A stretch of 64,000 nucleotides of DNA, from contig NZ_LMUQ01000084.1 of NCBI RefSeq assembly GCF_009765865.1, forward strand, positions 186,138-250,137. The letters are read 5' to 3'. This document shows positions 25,915-35,346 of this stretch, in pieces. The stretch's first letter is position 1. Each line of letters begins with the position of its first letter. A program made the position numbers and the translations under genes. This DNA comes from Acidisoma sp. L85 (GTDB taxonomy: Bacteria > Pseudomonadota > Alphaproteobacteria > Acetobacterales > Acetobacteraceae). The notes under the pieces were generated by a model. The model saw only the letters and a program-made list of their open reading frames with translations. It had not been told where the DNA came from and did not search any database.

Positions 25915-27711
25915 TCAGTGATTGTTCCGCGATTCTCCGCGCGTCTCGATGATGTTGAGATAGCGTGTGGCGGGTTCCAGGCAGGAGCCAGTGCCCATCT
26001 GGCCGACCATGCTGCGAAAGATCTCCTCCCACGGCGTCTTGTTCTCGAGCTTGGGCGGGACCCAGGCGGCACGCCGCGCCGCCAGCTCGGCGTCGGGGAT
26101 CAGCACATCCACGCGGCGGGCGTTGAGGTCGATGCGGATCGGGTCGCCATCCTTCAGCAGCGCGAGCCCGCCGCCGATTGCCGCCTCGGGTGAGATGTTG
26201 AGGATCGAGGGGCTGCCGGAAGTGCCGGATTGCCGCCCGTCGCCCATTGTCGGCAAGGCGTTGACGCCGCGCTTCAGCATCACCGCCGGGGGCTGCATAT
26301 TCACCACCTCGGCGCTGCCCGGATAGCCGACCGGGCCGACGTTGCGGATGATGAGAACCGAATCCTCGGTGACGCCGAGATCGGCCTGTTCGATCCGCGC
26401 GTGGTAATCCTCAGGCCCCTCGAAGATGACGGCCTTGCCGAGGAACACGTTGGGGTGCTCGGGGTCGCTCAGGAAACGTTCGCGGAACTCGATGTCGATG
26501 ACGCTGGTCTTCATCACCGCCGTCTCGAACAAATTGCCGGAAAGCACGACATAGCCGGCCTCCTCGCGCAGCGGCTCGGCATAGGAGCGGATGACCTCGC
26601 GGTCGCCATCCGGCACGCCGATGAGGTTCTCGGCGATGGTCTTGCCGGTGACGGTCATGGCGGTGCCGTCGATTTTCCCGGCGGCCAGCAGCTCCTTCAT
26701 CACGGCGGGCACGCCGCCCGCGCGGTGGAAGGATTCGCCGAGGTAGCGGCCGGCGGGCTGCATATCGACCAGCAGCGGAATTTCCGGCCCCAGGCGCTGC
26801 CAGTCATCCAGGCTGTGATCGACGCCCATGTGGCGGGCGATGGCGACCATGCTGATCGGGCAGTTGGAGGAAGCACCCAGCGCGGCGGCGGCCACCACCG
26901 CATTGCCGAAGGCGGCCTTGGTCATGATGTCGGAGGGGCGCAAATTCTCATGCACCATGGCGACGATCCGCCGCCCGGTTTCGTAAGCGATCTGGCCCCG
27001 CTCCCGATACGGCGCCGGGATGGCGGCGCAGCCGGGAAGCGACATGCCGAGAGCCTCGGCCAGGCCGTTCATCGAGCTGGCGGTGCCCATGGTGTTGCAG
27101 TGGCCGGCGGAGGGGGCGGAGGCCGCCACCATCTGCATGAATTCCTCGTATTCGATCTCGCCCTCGGCCAGCAGCTTGCGGGCATGCCAGACGACGGTGC
27201 CGGAGCCGGCGAGCTTGCCCTTGAACCAGCCGTCCAGCATCGGCCCGCCCGAGAGCACGATGGCGGGGATGTTCACGGTGGCGGCGCCCATCAGGCAGGC
27301 GGGCGTGGTCTTGTCGCAGCCGGTGGTGAGCACCACGCCGTCCAGCGGGTAGCCGTGCAGGATCTCGACGAGCGAGAGATAGGCGAGGTTGCGGTCCAGC
27401 GCGGCGGTGGGGCGCTTGCCGGTTTCCTGAATCGGGTGGCAGGGAAATTCGAGCGGCACGCCGCCCATCTCGCGGATACCGTCCCGCACGCGGCTCGCCA
27501 GTTCCAAGTGGTGGCGATTGCAAGGCGAGAGGTCCGAGCCGGTCTGAGCGATGCCGATTATGGGGCGGCCGGTTTGCAGTTCGGCGCGGGTGAGGCCGAA
27601 GTTCATGTAGCGTTCGAGGTAGAGGGCCGTCATCGCGGGGTCGGAGGGCGTGTCGAACCAGCGGCGGCTGCGAAGGCGCTTCGGCCCGTCTTGATTGTCG
27701 TTATGTGCCAT
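25915..27711 (-). CDS. IlvD/Edd-family sugar-acid dehydratase (xylonate/arabinonate type)
   Basis: 598 residues. Iron-sulfur cysteines at Cys64 ([10 protein letters not shown]), Cys132 ([10 protein letters not shown]) and Cys205 (SAGHCNTMG). The start [20 protein letters not shown] and the NNH end follow the pentonate-dehydratase branch (Caulobacter XylD, L-arabinonate dehydratases) rather than IlvD or Edd proper. It removes water from an aldonate to give a 2-keto-3-deoxy acid. Divergent from the SDR/UxaA operon at 27872, across a 160-base gap, so it belongs to the same island. Which aldonate it uses is open; xylonate, arabinonate and fuconate are all possible. Confidence 0.9.
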   Translation of the reverse strand: MAHNDNQDGPKRLRSRRWFDTPSDPAMTALYLERYMNFGLTRAELQTGRPIIGIAQTGSDLSPCNRHHLELASRVRDGIREMGGVPLEFPCHPIQETGKRPTAALDRNLAYLSLVEILHGYPLDGVVLTTGCDKTTPACLMGAATVNIPAIVLSGGPMLDGWFKGKLAGSGTVVWHARKLLAEGEIEYEEFMQMVAASAPSAGHCNTMGTASSMNGLAEALGMSLPGCAAIPAPYRERGQIAYETGRRIVAMVHENLRPSDIMTKAAFGNAVVAAAALGASSNCPISMVAIARHMGVDHSLDDWQRLGPEIPLLVDMQPAGRYLGESFHRAGGVPAVMKELLAAGKIDGTAMTVTGKTIAENLIGVPDGDREVIRSYAEPLREEAGYVVLSGNLFETAVMKTSVIDIEFRERFLSDPEHPNVFLGKAVIFEGPEDYHARIEQADLGVTEDSVLIIRNVGPVGYPGSAEVVNMQPPAVMLKRGVNALPTMGDGRQSGTSGSPSILNISPEAAIGGGLALLKDGDPIRIDLNARRVDVLIPDAELAARRAAWVPPKLENKTPWEEIFRSMVGQMGTGSCLEPATRYLNIIETRGESRNNH

Positions 27712-27724
27712 GTTTTCCCCCTGC

Positions 27725-27738
27725 GCGACGCGCGTCGC
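27725..27738. promoter_or_regulatory. Perfect 14-bp palindrome in the divergent dehydratase/SDR gap
   Basis: GCGACGCGCGTCGC lies 14 bases upstream of the dehydratase ATG. A GC-only palindrome can arise by chance at this base composition, but its position suits an operator. Confidence 0.3.
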
Positions 27739-27871
27739 AGGCTGCGCGAGGGGTGCCCAGGTGTCAACCGAACCGCCTGTGCTAGAAGACCCGCGTTATG
27801 CCGGGATGAGGCTGAAGCCCTTCACGGAAATCGGCGCCCGGTTCGGGGGCGTTTGGCGAGAGAGGAAACGG

Positions 27872-28615
27872 ATGATGAGGCTGCAGGGTAAACGGGCCCT
27901 CGTGACGGCGGCTGGCCAGGGCATCGGCCGCGCGACGGCGGAGGCTTTCGCGCGCGAAGGCGCCGAGGTGATCGCGACCGACATCAATGCGGAGGCGCTC
28001 CGCACGCTGAGGGGCTGCACGACTCGCGTGCTCGACGTGCTGTCACCCGAGGCGATCGCCGAGGCGGCGGCCGAGGTCGGGCGCCTCGATATCCTGTTCA
28101 ACTGCGCGGGCTATGTGCATGCGGGGTCCATCCTCGACTGCGACGACCGGGCGTGGAAATTCTCCTTCGACCTCAACGTGACGGCGATGTTCCACCTGAT
28201 CCAGGCTTTCCTGCCGGGCATGCTGGAGGGCGGCCGGGGCTCGATCATCAACATGGCGTCCGCCGCTTCCTCGGTAAAAGGCGTGGCAAACCGCGCCGCG
28301 TACGGCGCGAGCAAGGCGGCGGTGATCGGTCTGACCAAATCGGTGGCGGTGGATTACGTGGCGCGCGGCATTCGCTGCAATGCGATCTGCCCCGGCACCA
28401 TCCAGTCGCCCTCGCTGGATGAGCGCATCGCGACGCAGGCGGCGGCGGCGGGGGTAACGCTGGAGGCGACGCGCGCCGCCTTCGTGGGGCGGCAACCGAT
28501 GGGGCGGCTTGGCAAGGTAGAGGAGATCGCCGCGCTGGCGGTTTATCTGGGGTCGGACGAGTCCGGCTTCACCACGGGCACCACGCAGATGATCGACGGC
28601 GGCTGGTCGGCCTGA
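27872..28615 (+). CDS. SDR oxidoreductase, 2-keto-3-deoxy-L-fuconate dehydrogenase-like (BDH2/DHRS6 clade)
   Basis: 247 residues. NAD-binding TAAGQGIG near residue 12, NCAG, and catalytic YGASKAA. The phrases IATDIN, TRVLDV, SAASSVKGVANR and CPGTIQSPSLDERI track the DHRS6/BDH2 clade, whose bacterial members oxidise 2-keto-3-deoxy-L-fuconate (to the 2,4-diketo acid) or related acids. Start at ATG with AGAGGA 5 bases ahead; longer frame upstream is unsupported. First gene of the operon, 20 bases before the next SDR. Confidence 0.85.
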   Translation: MMRLQGKRALVTAAGQGIGRATAEAFAREGAEVIATDINAEALRTLRGCTTRVLDVLSPEAIAEAAAEVGRLDILFNCAGYVHAGSILDCDDRAWKFSFDLNVTAMFHLIQAFLPGMLEGGRGSIINMASAASSVKGVANRAAYGASKAAVIGLTKSVAVDYVARGIRCNAICPGTIQSPSLDERIATQAAAAGVTLEATRAAFVGRQPMGRLGKVEEIAALAVYLGSDESGFTTGTTQMIDGGWSA

Positions 28616-28620
28616 TTTAG

Positions 28621-29412
<792 letters not shown>

Positions 29413-29435
29413 GCGGGCGGGCGGAGGCGAAGGCG

Positions 29436-30137
29436 GTGGAACCGGCGACTGATGAAACCGCGCGAACGGCACGGGCCGGGGACAAGCGACTGCCGGCGAT
29501 CGTCAGCGCGATGCAGCACGATATCGTTTTCGGCCGCCTCAAGCCGCGCGAGAGGCTGGTCGAGGAAGAGCTTAGCGAGCGTTTCGCCGTTGGCCGCCAT
29601 GTCATACGGGCGGCGCTGGAGGAGCTTGACCGCGCCGGCCTCGTTCAGCGAAGGCAGAACCGCGGTGCGGTCGTCAGCGACTACTCGGCGGAAGAGGTCG
29701 ATGAGCTTTACGACATCCGCACGATCCTCCAGCAGCAGGCGGCGCGACGGATCCTGCTGCCGGCATCACCGGACCTCATCCGCCAGCTCCGCGAGGTGAA
29801 CGATGTCTATGTTCGCTGCGGGACGGCGGGCGACCTCGATGCCGCCTCGGTTGCGAACGACACCTTTCACCGGATCATCTTCGGCGCCTGCCGGAACCGG
29901 CAGCTGGCGGAGCTTATCCAGCAGTATTGGACGAAGACGGCGGCAATCCATTGCTACGCCATCGCGAACCCGGCGCTCGCCGAGCAGTCGCGGCGGGAGC
30001 ATTTCCAGATCATCGCGGCGATGGAGAGCGGGGACCGCGCGGCTTTCGAGTCGCTTTGCGTGCTCCACATGCAGCCGGCGTTGCAAGCCTTCAAGGCGGC
30101 TCATGGCGGCTGGATTTCTCGCGCGGGGGCGGGCTGA
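29436..30137 (+). CDS. GntR/FCD-family transcriptional regulator
   Basis: About 233 residues. N-terminal winged helix (IVFGRLKPRERLVEEELSERFAVGRHVIRAALEELDRAGLV) and C-terminal FCD ligand/metal domain (DTFHRIIFGACRNRQLAELI, REHFQIIAAMESGD). GTG at 29436 chosen for its GGAGG 8 bases ahead; TTG at 29409 overlapping the SDR stop is an alternative. Embedded in the operon between dehydrogenase and dehydratase genes; it likely senses a sugar acid and controls the palindromes ahead of the UxaA-type gene. Confidence 0.87.
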   Translation: MEPATDETARTARAGDKRLPAIVSAMQHDIVFGRLKPRERLVEEELSERFAVGRHVIRAALEELDRAGLVQRRQNRGAVVSDYSAEEVDELYDIRTILQQQAARRILLPASPDLIRQLREVNDVYVRCGTAGDLDAASVANDTFHRIIFGACRNRQLAELIQQYWTKTAAIHCYAIANPALAEQSRREHFQIIAAMESGDRAAFESLCVLHMQPALQAFKAAHGGWISRAGAG

Positions 30138-30186
30138 TGCCGGGCGTTCGTCGGTGGAGGAATGCTTCTCTGCGGAGACCGTAACG

Positions 30187-30213
30187 TTGCCCGGCCGGGC
30201 AAATGTCTGATAT
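30187..30213. promoter_or_regulatory. Operator candidates ahead of the UxaA-family gene
   Basis: TTGCCCGGCCGGGCAA (30187-30202) is a perfect 16-bp palindrome. It is followed at once by TGTCTGATAT (30204-30213), which resembles TGTCAGACAT at 32613 ahead of the SAF-domain gene. Both sites sit in short gaps beside GntR/FCD genes. Confidence 0.5.
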
Positions 30214-30267
30214 CCTGATGCAGTGCGACGGGTCGGCCACTCGCCGCGTTCCGGAAAGGTCGGCGCC

Positions 30268-31812
30268 ATGCTCAATATCCTCTCAACCACGATGCACCTC
30301 AACCCCATTGACAACGTTGCGATCGCGCGCGCGGAAATCGAGGCGGGGACGAACCTGCCGGATCGTGGCGTCACCACCACGCGGCGCATTCCACGCGGGC
30401 ACAAGGTGGCGATCGCGGCCATTCCCAAGGGCGAGCCGATCCGCCGTTACGGGCAGGTGATCGGCTTCGCCAGCATGGATATCGCGCCGGGCGACCATGT
30501 GCATGTGCAGAACTGCGAGTTCCACGATTTCGCCCGCGACCATTCGCCGGGGGCCGATGCGCGTCCCACCGACTATATCGCGGAGCCCGCGACCTTCGAT
30601 GCTTACGTGCGGCCCGATGGGCGGATCGCGACGCGCAATTACATCGGCATCCTGACCAGCGTGAACTGCTCCGCCGGCACCGCCCGCTACATCGCGGAAG
30701 CCTTCCGTGCCAATCCGATCACCGGGGATCGTGGCCTGCTCACCGACTACCCGAATGTCGATGGCGTGGTGGCGCTGACGCATAAGACCGGCTGCGGCAT
30801 GGCGCTGACGGGCGATGGTATGGATACGCTGCGCCGCGTCATCATGGGCTATGCGGCGCATCCGAACTTCGCCGCCGTCCTCGTCATCGGCCTGGGCTGC
30901 GAGGTCAATCAGGTTGGGCCGCTGCTACAGTCCCAGAGCCTGCCTGAGGGCATGGCGATGTCATCCCTCGTGATCCAGGAATCCGGCGGCGCGCGGGCTA
31001 GCATCATGGCGGGGATCGAGCGCATCAAGGCGTTGCTGCCGGTCGCCAATGCGGTGAAGCGCCAGCCGGTTTCGGCTTCGAATCTCAAGGTCGCGCTGCA
31101 ATGCGGCGGTTCCGACAGCTTCTCGGGCCTCACCGCCAATCCGGCGCTCGGTTACGCGTCGGACCTTGTGGTGCGGCATGGCGGCACGGTGATCCTGACG
31201 GAGACGACGGAGATCTACGGCGCCGAGCACTTGCTGACGCGGCGCGCGGTGAGCCCTGAAGTGGCGGGCAAGCTGTTGTCGCGGATCGAATGGTGGATCG
31301 AATACACGCGAAAGAATGGCGGCGAGATCGACAATAACCCGTCGCCCGGCAACAAGGCCGGCGGGCTCACCAATATCGTCGAGAAGTCGCTCGGCGCGGT
31401 GGTGAAGGCGGGCACGACGAACCTTGTCGATGTCGTGGGCTATGCCGATCCGGTGACGGCCAAGGGGCTGGTGGTGATGGACGGGCCGGGTTTCGATCCG
31501 GTTTCCGCTACAGGTCAGGTCGCGGGCGGCGCCAATGTTTTGTGTTTCACCACCGGGCGCGGGTCCGTCTTCGGCTGCAAGCCGACGCCTTCGATGAAGC
31601 TCGCCACCAATACGCCGATGTACGACCGGATGCCGGACGACATGGACGTCAATTGCGGCGGGATCGCGGAAGGCGTGGAGACGGTGGAGGAGTGCGGGCA
31701 ACGCATCTTCGAAATGATCCTGCGTATCGCTTCGGGCGAGAGAACCAAGAGCGAGCAGCTCGGGTTCGGGGATGACGAATTCGCGCCGTGGCAGTTAGGC
31801 GCGACAGTCTGA
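30268..31812 (+). CDS. UxaA-family (altronate-type) dehydratase, probable L-fuconate/D-arabinonate dehydratase
   Basis: 514 residues. N-terminal SAF domain (about 8-90: ARAEIEAGTNLPDRGV, PRGHKVAIAAIPKGEPIRRYGQVIG) and the GD_AH catalytic core with TRNYIGILTSVNCSAG, HKTGCGM, GLGCEVNQ, CGGSDSFSGLTANPALG and the iron-binding CGGIAEGVETVEECG. Full-length, single-chain form. UxaA acts on altronate; in the Campylobacter fucose locus UxaA-like proteins accompany FucX and serve as fuconate dehydratase, the same pairing seen here. ATG at 30268 chosen: GGAAAGG lies ahead and the SAF domain starts directly after. Confidence 0.87.
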   Translation: MLNILSTTMHLNPIDNVAIARAEIEAGTNLPDRGVTTTRRIPRGHKVAIAAIPKGEPIRRYGQVIGFASMDIAPGDHVHVQNCEFHDFARDHSPGADARPTDYIAEPATFDAYVRPDGRIATRNYIGILTSVNCSAGTARYIAEAFRANPITGDRGLLTDYPNVDGVVALTHKTGCGMALTGDGMDTLRRVIMGYAAHPNFAAVLVIGLGCEVNQVGPLLQSQSLPEGMAMSSLVIQESGGARASIMAGIERIKALLPVANAVKRQPVSASNLKVALQCGGSDSFSGLTANPALGYASDLVVRHGGTVILTETTEIYGAEHLLTRRAVSPEVAGKLLSRIEWWIEYTRKNGGEIDNNPSPGNKAGGLTNIVEKSLGAVVKAGTTNLVDVVGYADPVTAKGLVVMDGPGFDPVSATGQVAGGANVLCFTTGRGSVFGCKPTPSMKLATNTPMYDRMPDDMDVNCGGIAEGVETVEECGQRIFEMILRIASGERTKSEQLGFGDDEFAPWQLGATV

Positions 31813-31822
31813 GGTCTCCGTC

Positions 31823-32587
31823 TTGGACGAGCTAGCGAAGCCGGGCCGTCGCAGGCTCGCGCCACGATCGGCGGATGACCATATCCGGCCAGTGGCGCGC
31901 GCCACGCTGCCGCAGGAGATCGTGGACGCCATCGCCGGGCTGATCATGAAGCGGATTTGGAAGCCCGGCGACATGATCCCGTCGGAGAAGGAACTCGCGG
32001 CGCGGTTCCAGGTCGGGCGGTCCACGGTGCGGGAAGCAGTGAAAAGCCTTGCCGTGCTGGGCGTGCTGGAAGCGCGGCCGGGCGAGGGGTCCTTTGTCCG
32101 CGAGCCGACTTCCGAGCTGCTCTCGGGCGCGTTTCGCTGGGGGCTGCTGCTGAGCGAGCGGAACCTCGATGATCTGTTCGACGTGCGGACCACGATCGAG
32201 GTGACCTGTGCCGGCCGCGCGGCGAAACGCTGCACGGCGCAGGATGCCGCGGCGCTGGCCGAGAACATTACCCTCATGCGGGATCATCAGAGCGACGATC
32301 CCGCCTTCACCAAAATCGACAGCGACTTTCATATCCGCATCGCCGAGATCGGTGGCAATGCGCTGTTCTCGAGCGTGGTGTCGACGATCCAGACCATTGT
32401 TCGCATGTGGTATCCGGCGACCTATTACGTGCCGGAAACCAAGGCCGTGACCTTCTCCGAGCATGACGCGATCGTCCGGGCGCTGCGGCGCAAGGATGTG
32501 CCGGGGTCGGAGGAGGCGATGCTGGCTCATCTGACGGCGGCGGCGGGGCGGCTTCGCCGGGTCATGGGAAAGGCCGATGCCGCCTAG
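31823..32587 (+). CDS. GntR/FCD (FadR-like) transcriptional regulator
   Basis: 254 residues. Winged helix with GDMIPSEKELAARFQVGRSTVREAVKSLAVLGVLEARPGEGSFV (about residues 50-95) and an FCD domain with DSDFHIRIAEIGGNALF. A second, distinct GntR regulator in the same island, 11 bases after the dehydratase gene; TTG start. Probably controls the downstream transport genes through the site at 32613. Confidence 0.88.
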   Translation: MDELAKPGRRRLAPRSADDHIRPVARATLPQEIVDAIAGLIMKRIWKPGDMIPSEKELAARFQVGRSTVREAVKSLAVLGVLEARPGEGSFVREPTSELLSGAFRWGLLLSERNLDDLFDVRTTIEVTCAGRAAKRCTAQDAAALAENITLMRDHQSDDPAFTKIDSDFHIRIAEIGGNALFSSVVSTIQTIVRMWYPATYYVPETKAVTFSEHDAIVRALRRKDVPGSEEAMLAHLTAAAGRLRRVMGKADAA

Positions 32588-32612
32588 ACTGCCGCCTTGC
32601 CTAGGCTGAGGC

Positions 32613-32629
32613 TGTCAGACATTATGACA
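32613..32629. promoter_or_regulatory. Inverted repeat TGTCA-N7-TGACA, operator candidate
   Basis: TGTCAGACATTATGACA lies 57 bases before the SAF-domain oxidoreductase start and just after the FadR-like gene. Its left part shares TGTCnGAnAT with 30204-30213. Confidence 0.5.
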
Positions 32630-32685
32630 TCTATCGACGGCGCGGAGACGCCGTTCCCGTGGTCGGGATGGAGGGGGATGGCGCC

Positions 32686-34053
32686 ATGTTCAAGCAGGCT
32701 CTCGATAAGCGGCACGCGCGGGGCAAGCCGATCCAAGTGGCTTTCGTGGGTGCCGGACGTATGGGCACCGGAGCGATTTGCCAGATCGGGCTGATGCGCG
32801 GCATCAGCGTCGCGGTGATCGCCGATCTCAGCACCGAGCGCGCGACCCGCGCCTTCGAGCTTTCCGGCTACCGGCGCGAGGATGTGGTTGTCGCGAACGC
32901 GGTGGGGCCAGCGCAGGATGCCATCCGCCAGAACAAGCCGGTGGTGACGCAGGATGCGACCCTGGTGCCGCAGCTCGAAATCGATGCGGTTGTCGATGCG
33001 ACGGGCAGCCCGGAGCTTGGGGCGCGCGTGGCTTTGCAGACGATTCAGGCGCGCAAGCACATCATCATGCTGAATGTCGAGACCGATGTCGTTGTCGGAC
33101 CCATCCTGCATCGCATGGCCGAAGCAGCGGGCGTGGTCTACACGGTGTCATCGGGTGATGAGCCGGGCCTGATCGCCGAATTTTATGATCGCTATGCCGG
33201 GCTCGGCTTTGAGATTGTGGCGGTGGGCAAAGCGCCTTCCAGCATCGGGCTGTTCGACCGTTTCGCGACACCCGACAGCGTTGGCGAGGATGCGAAGCGA
33301 TTGGGTGTGAACCCGCATTTCCTCGTGACCTTCCGCGATGCCACCAAGACGATGATCGAGATGGCCTGCATCTCGAATTATACTGGTTTGGTGCCCGATA
33401 TTCGCGGCATGCACGGCCCGATCGCGGGGGTTAATGAGATCCCGCAATTGTTCAGGCCGAAAAGCGAGGGCGGCATCCTCAATACGCGCGGCGTGGTCGA
33501 TTACGCCCGGCCGCTGAAGCATGAAGACGGCAGCATCGACTTTGACCGATCCGTGACGCCGGGCACCTTCATCGTGGTGCATACCGACCACAAGCAAATC
33601 CAGGAGGATTTGCAGTATCTCGATGTCACCGGCTCGGACGGCTACTACAACATGTACACGCCCTATCATCTGGTGACGAACGAGATCCCGCTCTCGATCG
33701 TCAATGCGGTGGCCTTCAACCATCCGACCATCGTGCCCAAGCTCGGGCTGGTGACGGAGGTTTTCGGTGCCGCCAAACGCGCCTTGACGGCGGGTGAGAC
33801 CGTGGAGGGCGCCGGCGGATCCTCGGTTTATGCGCTCAACGATCTCTACGAGACGGCCAAGGCCGATAATGTCGTGCCGCTCGGCTTGCTGACGGATGCC
33901 AAGCTACTGCGCGATGTCCGTAGGGAAGAGGTCATTACCTACGACATGGTCGAATTGCAGACCGACACGACGCTTTACCATTTGCGTGCCCTGCAGAATT
34001 CGATGAACCTGCAACCTCATGCGCCGCCCAGCCTGAAGGTGGCCGCCGAATAG
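32686..34053 (+). CDS. NAD(P)-binding oxidoreductase with C-terminal SAF domain
   Basis: 455 residues. The N-terminal Rossmann fold (IQVAFVGAGRMGTGAICQIG) and DATGSPELGARVALQ are of the Gfo/Idh/MocA or homoserine-dehydrogenase type; the C-terminal 90 residues (GAAKRALTAGETVEGAGG, ADNVVPLGLLTDAKLLRDVRREEVITYDMVEL) are a SAF domain, as found in dehydratases, sialate synthases and flagellar FlgA. Databases often mislabel such proteins as FlgA. Likely acts on a sugar-acid intermediate of this island; the reaction is not known to me. ATG chosen for the strong GGAGGGGG 8 bases ahead. Confidence 0.75.
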   Translation: MFKQALDKRHARGKPIQVAFVGAGRMGTGAICQIGLMRGISVAVIADLSTERATRAFELSGYRREDVVVANAVGPAQDAIRQNKPVVTQDATLVPQLEIDAVVDATGSPELGARVALQTIQARKHIIMLNVETDVVVGPILHRMAEAAGVVYTVSSGDEPGLIAEFYDRYAGLGFEIVAVGKAPSSIGLFDRFATPDSVGEDAKRLGVNPHFLVTFRDATKTMIEMACISNYTGLVPDIRGMHGPIAGVNEIPQLFRPKSEGGILNTRGVVDYARPLKHEDGSIDFDRSVTPGTFIVVHTDHKQIQEDLQYLDVTGSDGYYNMYTPYHLVTNEIPLSIVNAVAFNHPTIVPKLGLVTEVFGAAKRALTAGETVEGAGGSSVYALNDLYETAKADNVVPLGLLTDAKLLRDVRREEVITYDMVELQTDTTLYHLRALQNSMNLQPHAPPSLKVAAE

Positions 34054-34120
34054 ACGAGTGCGTTGCCGCGACGATCGGCCGACAGAAGCCGACAAAATAG
34101 CAATGGAGCGAGTGGGAAGA

Positions 34121-35317
34121 ATGATGTTCGAGACAAAACTGCCCTTGAAGAAGGCCTCCGCGATCAAGCGTCTGGCCGCCGCGGCGCTTTGCGCCTCCGT
34201 CTTCGGCTTGGGCGCGGTGGGCGCGCATGCGGCGACTCGCGCGCAGCCCTTCCCGGAATGGCCTGCGCCGGTCATCGACCCCACGCTGAGCGTCGATCAG
34301 GCGAAAGCGCTGGTGGCCGAAAGGTCGAAGCCGCAGACCGAGTGGAAAGGACCGACGAGCGGACCGCGCGCGCCGACCGGCCAATTTACCATCGCCTGGG
34401 TCTCCAGCGATCAATCCTATACGCCCTATGTCTATTGGGGCCTTGGCGTGGAGCAGGCGGCGAAGGCGCTCGGCTGGAAGGTCGTCACGCTCAATGGGCA
34501 AGGGACCGTGGGTGGAACACTTGCCGCGTTTCAGCAAGCGCTGTCGCTGAATGTTGCCGCCATCATCACGCCGGCCGACGCCAACGCGCTGCAGCAGCCG
34601 ATTCAGGACGCGGTTAAGCGCGGCATTCCGGTCATCGGCATTCACGCCACCGCTTTCCCGGGTCCGGCACCGAAGCTCGGCCTTTACCAGAACATTGCGT
34701 CCAATCCAGCCGAGATCGGGCAGACCGAGGCCGCTTATGTCATCGCTGATTCCAACGGAACCGCGCATGACATTCACATGGTCGATAACAGCTACGCCAT
34801 CGCGCGCTTCAAGGCTCAGGCGACGATCCAGCCGATCCAGCATTGCGCCGGCTGCAAACTGTTGACCGTGGTGAACCAGCCGATCGGCGATCCCACGCGT
34901 ATGCCTTCGACCATCTCGGGCCTGCTCTCGCGCTTCGGCGATAGCTGGTACATGACGACATGCTGTGACGGCTATTACACCGCCGCTGCCGCCGCGCTGC
35001 GTTCGGCCGGTGCTTCGCCCGAGAAGATTCATCTGATCGGCGCCGATGGGCCGCCGGCCACCTATCAGATGATCCGCAAGGGCCAGTATCAGGTCGCCGA
35101 CGTGCCTGAGCCTTCCTCTCTGTTCGGCTTCGAGGCGGTGGATGCGGCAGTGCATGCGATGGTCGGCGAGCCGCCGGCGGTTTTCACGCAGCCGACTTAT
35201 ATCGTGACCAAGGACAATGTTGAGGCTGAAGGCGGAAACAAGAACCAGTTTATCCCGAGCAACAACTTCGCTTGCCATTACGAGAAGATCTGGCTCGGCC
35301 AAGCGACGGGCTGCTGA
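34121..35317 (+). CDS. Sugar ABC transporter substrate-binding protein (RbsB-like)
   Basis: About 398 residues. Sec signal peptide (KLPLKKASAIKRLAAAALCASVFGLGAVGAHAA), then a periplasmic-binding fold of the ribose/galactose class (FTIAWVSSDQSYTPYVYWGLGVEQAAKALGW, IITPADANALQQPIQDAVKRGIPVIGIH, HLIGADGPPATYQMIRKGQYQVADV). Several cysteines (HCAGC, TTCCDG) are unusual for the class and may form disulfides. First gene of a complete importer; its place next to the dehydratases suggests it brings in the sugar or aldonate they use. Confidence 0.9.
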   Translation: MMFETKLPLKKASAIKRLAAAALCASVFGLGAVGAHAATRAQPFPEWPAPVIDPTLSVDQAKALVAERSKPQTEWKGPTSGPRAPTGQFTIAWVSSDQSYTPYVYWGLGVEQAAKALGWKVVTLNGQGTVGGTLAAFQQALSLNVAAIITPADANALQQPIQDAVKRGIPVIGIHATAFPGPAPKLGLYQNIASNPAEIGQTEAAYVIADSNGTAHDIHMVDNSYAIARFKAQATIQPIQHCAGCKLLTVVNQPIGDPTRMPSTISGLLSRFGDSWYMTTCCDGYYTAAAAALRSAGASPEKIHLIGADGPPATYQMIRKGQYQVADVPEPSSLFGFEAVDAAVHAMVGEPPAVFTQPTYIVTKDNVEAEGGNKNQFIPSNNFACHYEKIWLGQATGC

Positions 35318-35346
35318 GGCTCGGCTGAGGCGAAAGGCGCTTGCCG

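Noticed and set aside
32686-34053. Flagellar biosynthesis protein FlgA
   Set aside because: Only the C-terminal SAF domain is shared; the N-terminal half is a dinucleotide-binding domain and the context is sugar-acid catabolism.
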